From the NCBI GenBank assembly GCA_945632055.1, contig CALZCU010000043.1:1-7196 (forward strand): a DNA stretch of 7,196 bases, read 5' to 3'. Each line of letters begins with the position of its first letter. Position 1 is the first letter of the stretch. Made by a program: the position numbers and the translations under genes. This DNA comes from an uncultured Ruminococcus sp. Lineage in GTDB: Bacteria; Bacillota; Clostridia; Oscillospirales; Acutalibacteraceae. Below the pieces are notes generated by a model, which saw only the letters and a list, made by a program, of their open reading frames with translations, made no database searches and was not told the DNA's origin. This document shows, in pieces, positions 1 through 6,371 of the stretch.

Positions 1-1
1 C

Positions 2-307
2 GGATACAACACAAAGACAATCGCTACAAAATATCCTAATGTAACCCGTTCCTTTTTTGACGATAAAAATATGGATATAAGAATAATCAAAATCGAAGGC
101 TCGGTCGAGCTTGCACCGCTTGTCGGTCTTGCAGACGGAATTGTAGATATAGTTGAAACAGGCTCAACGCTCAAGGCAAACGGACTTGAGGTAATTGAGT
201 GGGTAACAGATATTTCCGCAAGGCTTATTGCCAACACAGCAAGCCTTAAGCTCAGAAAAAATGAAATCGAAGAACTTCAGAAAAAATTGGAGGCTGTAAC
301 ACAATGA
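2..307 (+). CDS. hisG: ATP phosphoribosyltransferase HisG, short form, 3' part
   Basis: Catalyses the first step of histidine synthesis, ATP + PRPP to phosphoribosyl-ATP, in the cytosol. The open frame runs in from the window edge, so only the C-terminal 101 residues are seen. An in-frame ATG at 71 is internal: family-like sequence ([13 protein letters not shown]) lies before it. The PRPP-binding loop is visible at fragment residues 45-57 ([13 protein letters not shown]). The protein ends about 45 residues after this loop with a charged helix, so the C-terminal ACT-like regulatory domain of long HisG is absent. Short HisG normally works as a hetero-octamer with the HisRS-like subunit HisZ, whose gene would be expected upstream, outside this window. 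The stop codon overlaps the hisD start (ATGA), indicating coupled translation. Family assignment is firm; HisZ dependence is inferred. Confidence 0.95.
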   Translation, partial: GYNTKTIATKYPNVTRSFFDDKNMDIRIIKIEGSVELAPLVGLADGIVDIVETGSTLKANGLEVIEWVTDISARLIANTASLKLRKNEIEELQKKLEAVTQ

Positions 308-1596
308 TTACCACAGTAACAGCAGACGGAAAAAGGGAATACGAATTTATAGAAAGCCTTAAAAAGAGAGCGCAGAACTCCGATAAGAATGTAATTCCGA
401 CCGTATCGGAAATTATTGAAAATGTCCGTGAAAACGGTGATGAGGCTGTAAGAGAGTACACCGTTAAATTTGACGGAAAGGCTCCCGAAAAAACTGAAAT
501 AACAGCCGATGAAATAGATGAGCTGATTGAAAAATGCGACAGCGATTATTTACAGACGGTAAAAAAAGCGGCTGAAAATATATCTGATTTTCATAAAAGA
601 CAGCTTCAGCAGAGCTGGCTTACCACAAAAAGCAACGGAGTAATATTGGGTCAGAGGGTGCGTGGCCTAAAGCGTGTCGGCATCTATGTTCCCGGAGGCA
701 CAGCCGCATATCCGTCATCGGTATTGATGAATGCAATTCCTGCAAAAATAGCGGGAGTAGAGGAGATAATAATGTGCACTCCTCCACAGAAGGACGGAAC
801 TCCCAATCCTAATATTATTGCGGCGGCAAAAATCGCAGGCGTAGACAGAATTTTCCTTATGGGCGGAGCACAGGCTGTAGCCGCTCTTGCATACGGAACG
901 CAGACTGTTCCAAAGGTTGACAAAATCGTCGGACCGGGAAATATTTTTGTTGCAACGGCAAAAAAGCTTCTCTACGGCACTGTTGATATTGATATGATTG
1001 CAGGACCCAGCGAGATATTAATTATTGCCGACAGCTCTGCAAATCCCGAATATCTTGCGGCTGACCTTATGAGTCAGGCTGAGCACGACAGACTTGCGTC
1101 CTCAATTCTGCTCACCGATTCTGCTGAAATTGCCGAAAAAACAAAGTCTGCACTTGCTGTTCAGATGGAAAAGCTTTCTCGAAAGGAGATCATCAAAGAG
1201 TCACTCGAAAACTTTGGTGCGATTATTGTTTGCAGTAATATGTCGCAGGCTGTTGATTTTGCAAACGAGCTTGCACCCGAGCACCTCGAGGTTTGCTGTA
1301 ACAACCCGATGGAATATATCGGCAAGCTTGATAATGCAGGCTCGGTATTTCTCGGCAACTACAGTCCCGAACCGCTCGGCGACTATTTTGCAGGACCCAA
1401 CCATGTTTTGCCCACAAGTGGAACAGCTCGCTTTTTCTCACCTCTTTCCGTTGACAGCTTCATAAAGAAGTCGAGCTTTATATATTACACCGAGGAAGCT
1501 CTTAAAAATGACTCCGAAGATGTAATCCGCTTTGCCGAAACAGAGGGGCTGACTGCTCACGCAAATTCAATCAAGGTGCGCTTTGATATTGATTAA
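304..1596 (+). CDS. hisD: Histidinol dehydrogenase HisD
   Basis: Zn-dependent, NAD-linked cytosolic enzyme that oxidises L-histidinol to L-histidine in two steps, the end of the pathway. The 430-residue length is normal for the family. Motifs seen include [20 protein letters not shown] (residues 121-140), the GPGN motif (210-213) and DMIAGPSEI (230-238). The expected zinc ligands are Gln258, His261, Asp360 and His419, and the catalytic Glu326-His327 pair lies in ELAPEHLEV. All are present, so the enzyme should be active. The ATG at 304 overlaps the hisG stop and is preceded by GGAGG at 289-293, 10 nt upstream, inside hisG. It is the second gene seen in the operon, followed after 27 bp by hisC. 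Confidence 0.98.
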   Translation: MITTVTADGKREYEFIESLKKRAQNSDKNVIPTVSEIIENVRENGDEAVREYTVKFDGKAPEKTEITADEIDELIEKCDSDYLQTVKKAAENISDFHKRQLQQSWLTTKSNGVILGQRVRGLKRVGIYVPGGTAAYPSSVLMNAIPAKIAGVEEIIMCTPPQKDGTPNPNIIAAAKIAGVDRIFLMGGAQAVAALAYGTQTVPKVDKIVGPGNIFVATAKKLLYGTVDIDMIAGPSEILIIADSSANPEYLAADLMSQAEHDRLASSILLTDSAEIAEKTKSALAVQMEKLSRKEIIKESLENFGAIIVCSNMSQAVDFANELAPEHLEVCCNNPMEYIGKLDNAGSVFLGNYSPEPLGDYFAGPNHVLPTSGTARFFSPLSVDSFIKKSSFIYYTEEALKNDSEDVIRFAETEGLTAHANSIKVRFDID

Positions 1597-1623
1597 TATA
1601 TTCCAAATGAATGGACTGTTTTT

Positions 1624-2676
1624 ATGAGCTATGAACTGAACAAAAAAATCCGTGAGCTTGAGCCGTACGAGCCGATAAGCGGAACATATAAAATCCGCCT
1701 TGATGCAAATGAATGTCCCGTAAGCTATCCCGAAGAAATTATGAAGCAGGTGAGAGCTGCGATTGATAAGATAGACTTCAACCGCTATCCCGATCCGCTT
1801 GCAACAGAGGTTGTTAATTCTTTTTCGGAATATTACGGAATCAATCCCGAAAGCGTTACGGCAGGCAACGGTTCCGACGAGCTTATTTTTCTTGTGGAAT
1901 CCGCCTTTCTTGAAAAGGGTGACAAAATGCTCGTGGTATCGCCCGACTTTTCAATGTACAGATTTTATTCCTCAATCTGCGAAGTGGAGTGCGATTCCTT
2001 TATCAAGGACGAAAGCCTTAATATTGACATTGATGCGCTGATTGAAAAAATAAATAAGTATAATATAAAGCTTGTTATTCTTTCAAATCCATGCAACCCT
2101 ACGGGACAGGGCATTACGGCACAGCAGGCACACAAACTTGTTTCCTCTGTAGCTTCGCTTGTCATTCTTGACGAAGCATATATGGACTTCTGGAACGAGA
2201 GCTTAATTGCCGAAACCGAAAATTATTCAAACCTGATTGTTTTCAGAACTGCATCAAAGGCAATAGGCTCGGCAGCGTTAAGACTCGGCTTTGCAGTGTC
2301 AAATAAAACTATATCAAGGGCATTAAAGGCTGTAAAATCTCCGTATAATGTCAACAGTATTTCACAGGCTGTCGGTACAGTAATTTACAAAAATAAAGAA
2401 TATTTAACAAATCGACAAAAAGCAATTGTCAGCAGCAGAGAAAAGTTGTATAATGGTTTAACAAAGCTTGCCGAAAAGTACGGCACTTTGACGGTATATG
2501 ACAGCTGTGCTAATTTTGTATTTGTAAAAACTCCGCAAGGCAAGGAAATCTGGGAGTACTTAAAGAATAATTCCATAGTTATAAGACATATGGGAGATTA
2601 CATAAGAATTACAGCCGGAACAGAACACGAGGTTGATGAGGTTCTAAGCTGTATTGAAAAATATTTTTCGAGGTGA
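1624..2676 (+). CDS. hisC: Histidinol-phosphate aminotransferase HisC
   Basis: PLP-dependent fold-type I aminotransferase converting imidazole acetol phosphate and glutamate to L-histidinol phosphate. It is 350 residues, normal for HisC. Motifs seen: substrate-site DANE (27-30), RYPDP (54-58), GNGSDELI (81-88), SNPCNPTG (154-161) with the PLP-contacting Asn, ILDEAYMDF (181-189) with Asp183 and Tyr186, the Schiff-base Lys212 in RTASKAIG, Arg220 in ALRLGF, and the C-terminal carboxylate-binding Arg328 in RITAGT. The only in-frame start after the preceding stop (1594) is ATG 1624, but no good ribosome binding site precedes it; the best is a weak ATGGA at 1611-1615. Substrate assignment comes from the his operon context; related aminotransferases can also use aromatic substrates. 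Confidence 0.96.
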   Translation: MSYELNKKIRELEPYEPISGTYKIRLDANECPVSYPEEIMKQVRAAIDKIDFNRYPDPLATEVVNSFSEYYGINPESVTAGNGSDELIFLVESAFLEKGDKMLVVSPDFSMYRFYSSICEVECDSFIKDESLNIDIDALIEKINKYNIKLVILSNPCNPTGQGITAQQAHKLVSSVASLVILDEAYMDFWNESLIAETENYSNLIVFRTASKAIGSAALRLGFAVSNKTISRALKAVKSPYNVNSISQAVGTVIYKNKEYLTNRQKAIVSSREKLYNGLTKLAEKYGTLTVYDSCANFVFVKTPQGKEIWEYLKNNSIVIRHMGDYIRITAGTEHEVDEVLSCIEKYFSR

Positions 2677-2680
2677 AGCA

Positions 2681-3259
2681 ATGCGCTGTGCTGTTGAAAA
2701 CAGAAAAACAAAAGAAACAGATATTAAGCTCAGCCTTAATCTTGACGGCGGTGTAGTTTCCGTTGACACAGGCATCGGCTTTTTTGACCATATGTTAAAC
2801 GCTTTTGCTACTCACGGCGGCTTTGGTCTTGAGCTTACAGTCAAGGGCGACCTTGAGGTGGACGAGCATCACACAATTGAGGATACGGGAATTGTGCTTG
2901 GCAAAGCCTTTTCAAATGCACTTGGAGATAAATCCTCAATCGACCGTTTCGGCAGCTTTTATGTTCCTATGGACGAAGCTCTTGCATTTGCTTCTGTTGA
3001 CATAAGCGGCAGACCGTATCTTGTATTTGACGCAGATTTTCCACAGTGCAGATGCGGCGGATATGACTGCTCAATGACGGTTGAGTTTATGAGAGCCTTT
3101 GCATACAATGCAGGAATAACGCTTCATCTTAAGGCTCTTTACGGTGATAACTCACACCACATCACCGAAGCATTATACAAGGCACTTGCTCACAGCTTAA
3201 AGCTTGCCGTTAAGCAGAACGCCACAAACAAACCTCTTTCTACAAAGGGAGTGTTATAA
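2681..3259 (+). CDS. hisB: Imidazoleglycerol-phosphate dehydratase HisB (monofunctional)
   Basis: Mn-dependent dehydratase turning imidazole glycerol phosphate into imidazole acetol phosphate. I place the start at ATG 2681, giving 192 residues, the usual size. An in-frame ATG at 2654 would lie inside hisC and add nine non-homologous residues, while GAGGTGA at 2670-2676 sits 4 nt before 2681 and contains the hisC stop. The metal-binding histidine motifs are seen in DHML (36-39), DEHHTIED (61-68) and NSHHITEA (157-164), along with the conserved RFGSFYVPMDEA (89-100) and NAGITLHL (143-150). There is no N-terminal HAD phosphatase domain, so this is not the bifunctional E. coli-type HisB, and a separate histidinol-phosphatase is needed. 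The stop overlaps the hisA start. Confidence 0.97.
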   Translation: MRCAVENRKTKETDIKLSLNLDGGVVSVDTGIGFFDHMLNAFATHGGFGLELTVKGDLEVDEHHTIEDTGIVLGKAFSNALGDKSSIDRFGSFYVPMDEALAFASVDISGRPYLVFDADFPQCRCGGYDCSMTVEFMRAFAYNAGITLHLKALYGDNSHHITEALYKALAHSLKLAVKQNATNKPLSTKGVL

Positions 3260-3978
3260 TGATTATTTTACCTGCAATTGACATTAAGGACGGCAATTGC
3301 GTTCGTCTGTTCAAGGGTGACTACGCAACTGTTGAAAAGGTCGCAGAATCTCCGTATATTGCGGCTCAGCGTTTCGCAGATTCTGGTGCAGAATGGATGC
3401 ATATGGTTGACCTTGACGGTGCAAAGGATGCAAAGCTCGTAAACGCTGATTTGATTGCTGATGTTGCAAAATCCTCAGGACTTCGTGTTGAGGTCGGCGG
3501 CGGTATTCGTGATATAAATGCAGTAGAGTATTACCTTTCAAGAGGAATTGACAGGGTAATTTTAGGCTCAGCCGCAGTAAAGGATCAGCAGTTTGTCGTT
3601 GATGCCGTTAAGAATTTCGGTGACAGAATTATTGTAGGTATCGACGCAAAGGACGGTATGGTAAGAGCCGAGGGCTGGATTGACAGCTCAGACATTAACT
3701 ACATTGAGCTTGCAAAGCGTATGGAGGATGTCGGTGTAAAAACGATTGTGTTTACCGATATTGACCAGGACGGTACGCTCGCAGGGCCAAATCTGAAACA
3801 GCTTGACGATTTGGTGCATCAGGTTAGCTGTAATGTTATTGCAAGCGGAGGCATAGCCGTTCTGAAAGACATAATAAATCTTGCAGAGCTTGATGTTTAC
3901 GGTGCAATCAGCGGTAAGGCTATCTATTCGGGCAAGCTTGATTTAAGGCTTGCAATTCAGATGACAAGAAAAATATAG
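3259..3978 (+). CDS. hisA: ProFAR isomerase HisA
   Basis: 1-(5-phosphoribosyl)-5-[(5-phosphoribosylamino)methylideneamino]imidazole-4-carboxamide isomerase, a (beta-alpha)8 barrel doing an Amadori rearrangement that yields PRFAR. The length of 239 residues is typical. Features seen: Asp8 in LPAIDIKDG (catalytic base/acid), the HisA-type CVRLFKGDY (14-22), phosphate-binding VGGGIR (79-84), GIDAKDG (127-133) with catalytic-region Asp129, Trp140, and FTDIDQDGT (165-173) with Asp169. VRLFKGDY separates it from the homologous barrel HisF. ATG 3259 shares one base with the hisB stop (TAATG) and has AAAGGGAG at 3244-3251, 7 nt upstream. Normally hisH precedes and hisF follows hisA; here hisB and hisI flank it directly. 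Confidence 0.97.
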   Translation: MIILPAIDIKDGNCVRLFKGDYATVEKVAESPYIAAQRFADSGAEWMHMVDLDGAKDAKLVNADLIADVAKSSGLRVEVGGGIRDINAVEYYLSRGIDRVILGSAAVKDQQFVVDAVKNFGDRIIVGIDAKDGMVRAEGWIDSSDINYIELAKRMEDVGVKTIVFTDIDQDGTLAGPNLKQLDDLVHQVSCNVIASGGIAVLKDIINLAELDVYGAISGKAIYSGKLDLRLAIQMTRKI

Positions 3979-3986
3979 GTTGAGTT

Positions 3987-4301
3987 ATGAATTTTGATAT
4001 TTACTTTAAAAAATCCGACCTTATCCCTGCGATAATACAGGAAGATTCAACGGGTGAGGTTTTGATGCTTGCATATATGAACCGTGAGAGTATGCAGAAA
4101 ACCTTTGAAACAGGGTATACCTGGTTCTGGTCAAGGAGCAGACAGGAGCTTTGGAACAAGGGAGCAACTTCTGGTCATTTGCAAAAGGTAGTAGGCATCT
4201 GCGCTGACTGCGATGATGATACCTTGCTTATCAGGGTTGAGCAGACCGGTGCAGCCTGTCATACAGGCAGCCACTCCTGCTTTTTTAAAAAATTAAAATA
4301 A
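3987..4301 (+). CDS. hisI: Phosphoribosyl-AMP cyclohydrolase HisI (stand-alone)
   Basis: Zn- and Mg-dependent cytosolic hydrolase opening the adenine ring of phosphoribosyl-AMP to give ProFAR. At 104 residues this is the cyclohydrolase domain alone, not a HisIE fusion. Seen: [11 protein letters not shown] (25-35), [14 protein letters not shown] (46-59), SGHLQ (62-66), the Mg-binding aspartates 74, 76 and 78 interleaved with zinc ligand Cys75 in ADCDDD, and the other zinc ligands Cys91 (GAACHTG) and Cys98 (HSCF). All metal ligands are present. The gene starts 8 bp after hisA with only a weak AGGTTGAG (3977-3984) ahead of the ATG, so translation is probably helped by coupling to hisA. Confidence 0.97.
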   Translation: MNFDIYFKKSDLIPAIIQEDSTGEVLMLAYMNRESMQKTFETGYTWFWSRSRQELWNKGATSGHLQKVVGICADCDDDTLLIRVEQTGAACHTGSHSCFFKKLK

Positions 4302-4314
4302 GAGGTATGAGGAT

Positions 4315-4647
4315 ATGAACGACAGAGAAATTCTTGCAGCTTTATATGCTACGGTGGAAAACAGACGAGATAACCCCAAGGAGGGCTCATACACCTGCTA
4401 TCTTCTTGAAAAAGGGCTTGACAAAATTCTCAAGAAGGTTGGCGAGGAATGCAGTGAAACTATTATTGCTGCGAAAAACGGTGATAACAGCGAAACTGTG
4501 TATGAGATTGCCGATTTAATTTATCATCTCACTGTAATGATGGTACAGCAGGGAATCCCGCTTGAGGATGTTCTGGCTGAGCTTGACAAGAGAAGTGAAA
4601 AAACAGGCAATCTTAAAAAGTTCCATGTTGTAGATAAAAACAGCTAA
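4315..4647 (+). CDS. hisE: Phosphoribosyl-ATP pyrophosphatase HisE (stand-alone)
   Basis: All-alpha MazG-like nucleotide pyrophosphohydrolase converting phosphoribosyl-ATP to phosphoribosyl-AMP, the second pathway step, just before HisI. The length of 110 residues fits stand-alone HisE. The metal-binding acidic pattern is seen in KKVGEECSE (40-48, Glu44/45 and Glu48) and YEIADLIYH (63-71, Glu64 and Asp67). The conserved N-terminal region with SYTCYLLEKG (25-34) and KILKKVGEE is also present. ATG 4315 has AGAGGT at 4301-4306, 8 nt upstream, 13 bp after hisI. It is the last gene of the operon and is followed by the hairpin at 4670-4699. Confidence 0.96.
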   Translation: MNDREILAALYATVENRRDNPKEGSYTCYLLEKGLDKILKKVGEECSETIIAAKNGDNSETVYEIADLIYHLTVMMVQQGIPLEDVLAELDKRSEKTGNLKKFHVVDKNS

Positions 4648-4669
4648 GTCGAGCAGTTTCCAAAAAACA

Positions 4670-4699
4670 AAAGCCCTATGACAAAAGTCATAGGGCTTT
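4670..4699. terminator. Bidirectional intrinsic terminator between hisE and the HPr-like gene
   Basis: A perfect 13-bp stem (AAAGCCCTATGAC, 4670-4682; complement 4687-4699) encloses an AAAA loop at 4683-4686. It sits 22 nt after the hisE stop and 18 nt beyond the stop of the convergent HPr-like gene. Read on the - strand, the stem is followed by TTTTGTTTTTT, a strong U-tract. Read on the + strand it is followed only by TTTAAATAAAA, a poor U-tract. The hairpin should therefore stop HPr-like transcripts well and his transcripts at least partly, and will protect both 3' ends. Confidence 0.9.
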
Positions 4700-4717
4700 A
4701 AATAAAACTATGTAACT

Positions 4718-4957
4718 TTATGCGTGAGCAGGAACGAATTTTGAAACAGCAGATTTAAAGGAGTCGTCCGGCTCATTTTCAAGCAAAAGCTCCATTGGCT
4801 TTGTAACATCAATGGAGAAAACTCCGATAATCGAGTGAGCGTCAACTGTGTATTCTCCGCTTTTTAACATCATAAGCTGGTCGGGAAAGTTTGCAAGCGT
4901 TTCAAAAATCTCAAGAAGTCCTGATTTGTTTTTTGCGGTTATCGGCATAGAAAACAT
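4718..4957 (-). CDS. HPr-fold protein lacking the phosphorylatable histidine (Crh-like)
   Basis: A 79-residue soluble protein resembling PTS phosphocarrier HPr (usually 85-88 residues). The clearest match is VDAHSIIGVFSIDV (residues 38-51), corresponding to the HPr segment VNLKSIMGVMSL that carries regulatory Ser46; here Ser42 takes that place. The rest fits the HPr pattern of helix, strand and a C-terminal helix after DDSF. The active-site HARPA motif is missing: the region around residues 9-14 reads KNKSGL and contains no histidine, so normal phosphotransfer from Enzyme I is unlikely. I choose ATG at 4957-4955 as start. An in-frame GTG at 4966 lies inside the ribosome binding site GAGGTGA (4969-4963). 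By analogy with Crh the role may be regulatory rather than sugar transport. Family is likely, function uncertain. Confidence 0.75.
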   Translation of the reverse strand: MFSMPITAKNKSGLLEIFETLANFPDQLMMLKSGEYTVDAHSIIGVFSIDVTKPMELLLENEPDDSFKSAVSKFVPAHA

Positions 4958-4991
4958 AGAAATCACCTCAAGTTATTAATCACTAAGTAAT

Positions 4992-5020
4992 ATATTATCA
5001 TTAAATTTTATGATAATCAA
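4992..5020 (-). promoter_or_regulatory. Candidate sigma-A promoter for the HPr-like gene
   Basis: On the - strand, TTGATT (5020-5015) and TAATAT (4997-4992) are separated by exactly 17 nt, with a TG one base before the -10 (extended -10 type). The predicted start would leave a leader of roughly 30 nt before the ATG at 4957. The region is very A+T-rich, so chance matches are common. An alternative is TTGAAA (5049-5044) with TATAAT after a 15-nt spacer. Confidence 0.45.
4994..5017. repeat. 8-bp inverted repeat in the divergent intergenic region
   Basis: ATTATCAT (4994-5001) and ATGATAAT (5010-5017) are perfect inverted copies separated by 8 nt. The pair covers most of the candidate HPr-like promoter, so it could be an operator. 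It is built only of common A+T-rich words and has no U-tract, so it is not a terminator. Binding protein unknown. Confidence 0.45.
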
Positions 5021-5027
5021 TGATTAT
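5013..5027. repeat. 7-1-7 palindrome in the divergent intergenic region
   Basis: ATAATCA (5013-5019), a central A, and TGATTAT (5021-5027) make a perfect 7-1-7 palindrome, a geometry typical of dimeric repressor sites. It overlaps the candidate -35 of the HPr-like promoter and lies just upstream of the candidate mtaB -10. It shares bases with the neighbouring inverted repeat. It is only loosely like Fur or PerR boxes, so I do not assign a regulator. Confidence 0.45.
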
Positions 5028-5038
5028 ATATGAATTTT

Positions 5039-5044
5039 TATAAT
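5039..5044 (+). promoter_or_regulatory. Candidate -10 element for mtaB
   Basis: A perfect TATAAT lies 35 nt before the mtaB start, well placed for a short leader. No good TTGACA-like -35 is found 16-18 nt upstream; that space holds the 7-1-7 palindrome, and a regulator might compensate. The context is A+T-rich, so confidence is low. The mtaB ribosome binding site AAGGGAG follows at 5064-5070, 8 nt before its ATG. Confidence 0.35.
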
Positions 5045-5078
5045 TTCAACTATTTGTATAAAAAAGGGAGATACTCTG

Positions 5079-6371
5079 ATGAATTTTAATATAGTTACAC
5101 TTGGCTGTAAGGTCAATCAATATGAGTCGCAGGCGATGCGTGAGGCTATGCTGAAAAATGGTTATATTTTATCAGATGACAAGGAGAAAGCAGATATAAC
5201 CATAATAAACAGCTGTACCGTAACATCTGTCAGCGATGCAAAAAACAGAAAGGTAATCAGCAGAGTTCGCAGAGCAAATCCCGACGGAATAATTGTTCTC
5301 ACAGGCTGTATGCCGCAGGCATTTCCCGATGACGACGCAAACTTCAAGGGCTGTGACATTGTTCTCGGCAATGCAAAGCGTAATGAGCTTATCCCTGCAC
5401 TTGAAAACTATCTCAGCAGTCATTGCGGCTTCGTAAGCATCTCCGAGCATCCTGCAAAGAACGAAGTATTTGAAAATCATTCTGTTTCGGCTCTCGGAGA
5501 GCACACAAGAGCCTTTATAAAAATTGAGGACGGCTGTAACAGGTTTTGCTCCTACTGCATTATTCCGTATGCAAGGGGCAGGGTGAGGTCAAAGCCGCTT
5601 GACAGCCTTAAAACGGAAATTGAAAGCGTTGCTCTCAACGGATACAAGGAGGTTGTTCTGGTAGGTATTAACCTTTCTGCTTACGGATTGGGAGAGGATT
5701 TTGACCTTGCAGACGCTGTCGAGTGTGCCTGCTCGGTTGACGGAATTGAAAGAGTGCGCCTCGGCTCAATTGAGCCTGAACAGATGGACGATGAGATGAT
5801 TTCAAGGCTTGCAAAGCAGGAGAAGTTTTGCCCTCAAATCCACCTTTCACTTCAAAGCGGCTGTGACAAAACACTCAAGGCGATGAACAGAAATTATAAC
5901 TCAGCAGAGTATGCCGCAATTGTTGCAAATCTGAGAAAGGCTTTTGATAATTCCTCAATGACTACCGATGTGATGGTCGGCTTTGCTGGGGAGAGCGAGG
6001 AGGATTTCAAGGCTTCAATGGACTTCGTCAGAAGCATAGGTTTTGCAAAGGTTCATGTTTTTCCGTATTCACAGCGCAGAGGAACAAAGGCGGCTGATGC
6101 ACCGAATCAGGTTAATCCTGCCGAAAAGGACAGACGAGCAGCAATTATGGGAGAGCTTGTTGAAATTTCACGCTACGAATTTCTTTGCTCACAGGTCGGA
6201 AAAATTGAAAGCGTGTTGTTTGAGCGTATCCGTCACGGCTTTCTCGAGGGATATACAAAGAATTACACTCCCGTTCACATTTCTTCGCAGGATTCCTCAC
6301 TGTGCGGAACAATTGCTGATGTAAGACTTGTGTCGGCTGAAAAGGACTTCTGTGTCGGAGAATTAGTGTAG
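5079..6371 (+). CDS. mtaB: tRNA t6A37 methylthiotransferase MtaB
   Basis: Radical SAM enzyme with two [4Fe-4S] clusters that adds a methylthio group to t6A at position 37 of ANN-decoding tRNAs, giving ms2t6A and improving decoding. The protein is 430 residues. An N-terminal methylthiotransferase domain (about 1-115) carries the auxiliary-cluster cysteines Cys10, Cys46 and Cys77; TLGCKVNQYES at 7-17 is the MtaB-type signature, distinct from MiaB and RimO. The radical SAM core (about 140-360) has the CxxxCxxC triad Cys153, Cys157, Cys160 in DGCNRFCSYC, plus LSLQSGC (256-262) and a TDVMVGFAGE segment (296-305). A C-terminal TRAM-like domain (about 371-430) would bind tRNA. The start has AAGGGAG at 5064-5070. 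It is divergent from the HPr-like gene, and its last 9 bp overlap the convergent gene downstream. Confidence 0.95.
   Translation: MNFNIVTLGCKVNQYESQAMREAMLKNGYILSDDKEKADITIINSCTVTSVSDAKNRKVISRVRRANPDGIIVLTGCMPQAFPDDDANFKGCDIVLGNAKRNELIPALENYLSSHCGFVSISEHPAKNEVFENHSVSALGEHTRAFIKIEDGCNRFCSYCIIPYARGRVRSKPLDSLKTEIESVALNGYKEVVLVGINLSAYGLGEDFDLADAVECACSVDGIERVRLGSIEPEQMDDEMISRLAKQEKFCPQIHLSLQSGCDKTLKAMNRNYNSAEYAAIVANLRKAFDNSSMTTDVMVGFAGESEEDFKASMDFVRSIGFAKVHVFPYSQRRGTKAADAPNQVNPAEKDRRAAIMGELVEISRYEFLCSQVGKIESVLFERIRHGFLEGYTKNYTPVHISSQDSSLCGTIADVRLVSAEKDFCVGELV

Noticed and set aside
1094..1465. A 123-codon open frame on the + strand inside hisD
   Set aside because: It lies wholly within the well-supported hisD frame, has no ribosome binding site of note, and its low-complexity Leu/Ser/Arg-rich product resembles no family I know. 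It is a shadow of hisD.
3259..3978. Possibility that this barrel is HisF, or a HisA/HisF fusion replacing the missing genes
   Set aside because: The CVRLFKGDY segment and single-barrel length of 239 residues are HisA-type. No second barrel and no glutaminase (HisH) motif is present.
4964..4966. GTG as start codon of the HPr-like gene, giving 82 residues
   Set aside because: The GTG is part of the ribosome binding site GAGGTGA itself. The ATG at 4957-4955, about 8 nt after GAGG, is properly spaced.
4994..5027. A Fur or PerR box in the divergent intergenic region
   Set aside because: The half-sites resemble TGATAAT-type words, but the spacing and second half do not match either consensus, and the A+T-rich background makes partial matches likely.
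5057..5062. TATAAA as a -10 element for mtaB
   Set aside because: It directly abuts the ribosome binding site at 5064-5070, so transcription would begin inside or after that site.
5172..5504. A 110-codon - strand open frame inside mtaB
   Set aside because: It is antisense to the cluster-binding N-terminal domain of MtaB, with no start signal and no recognisable domain.
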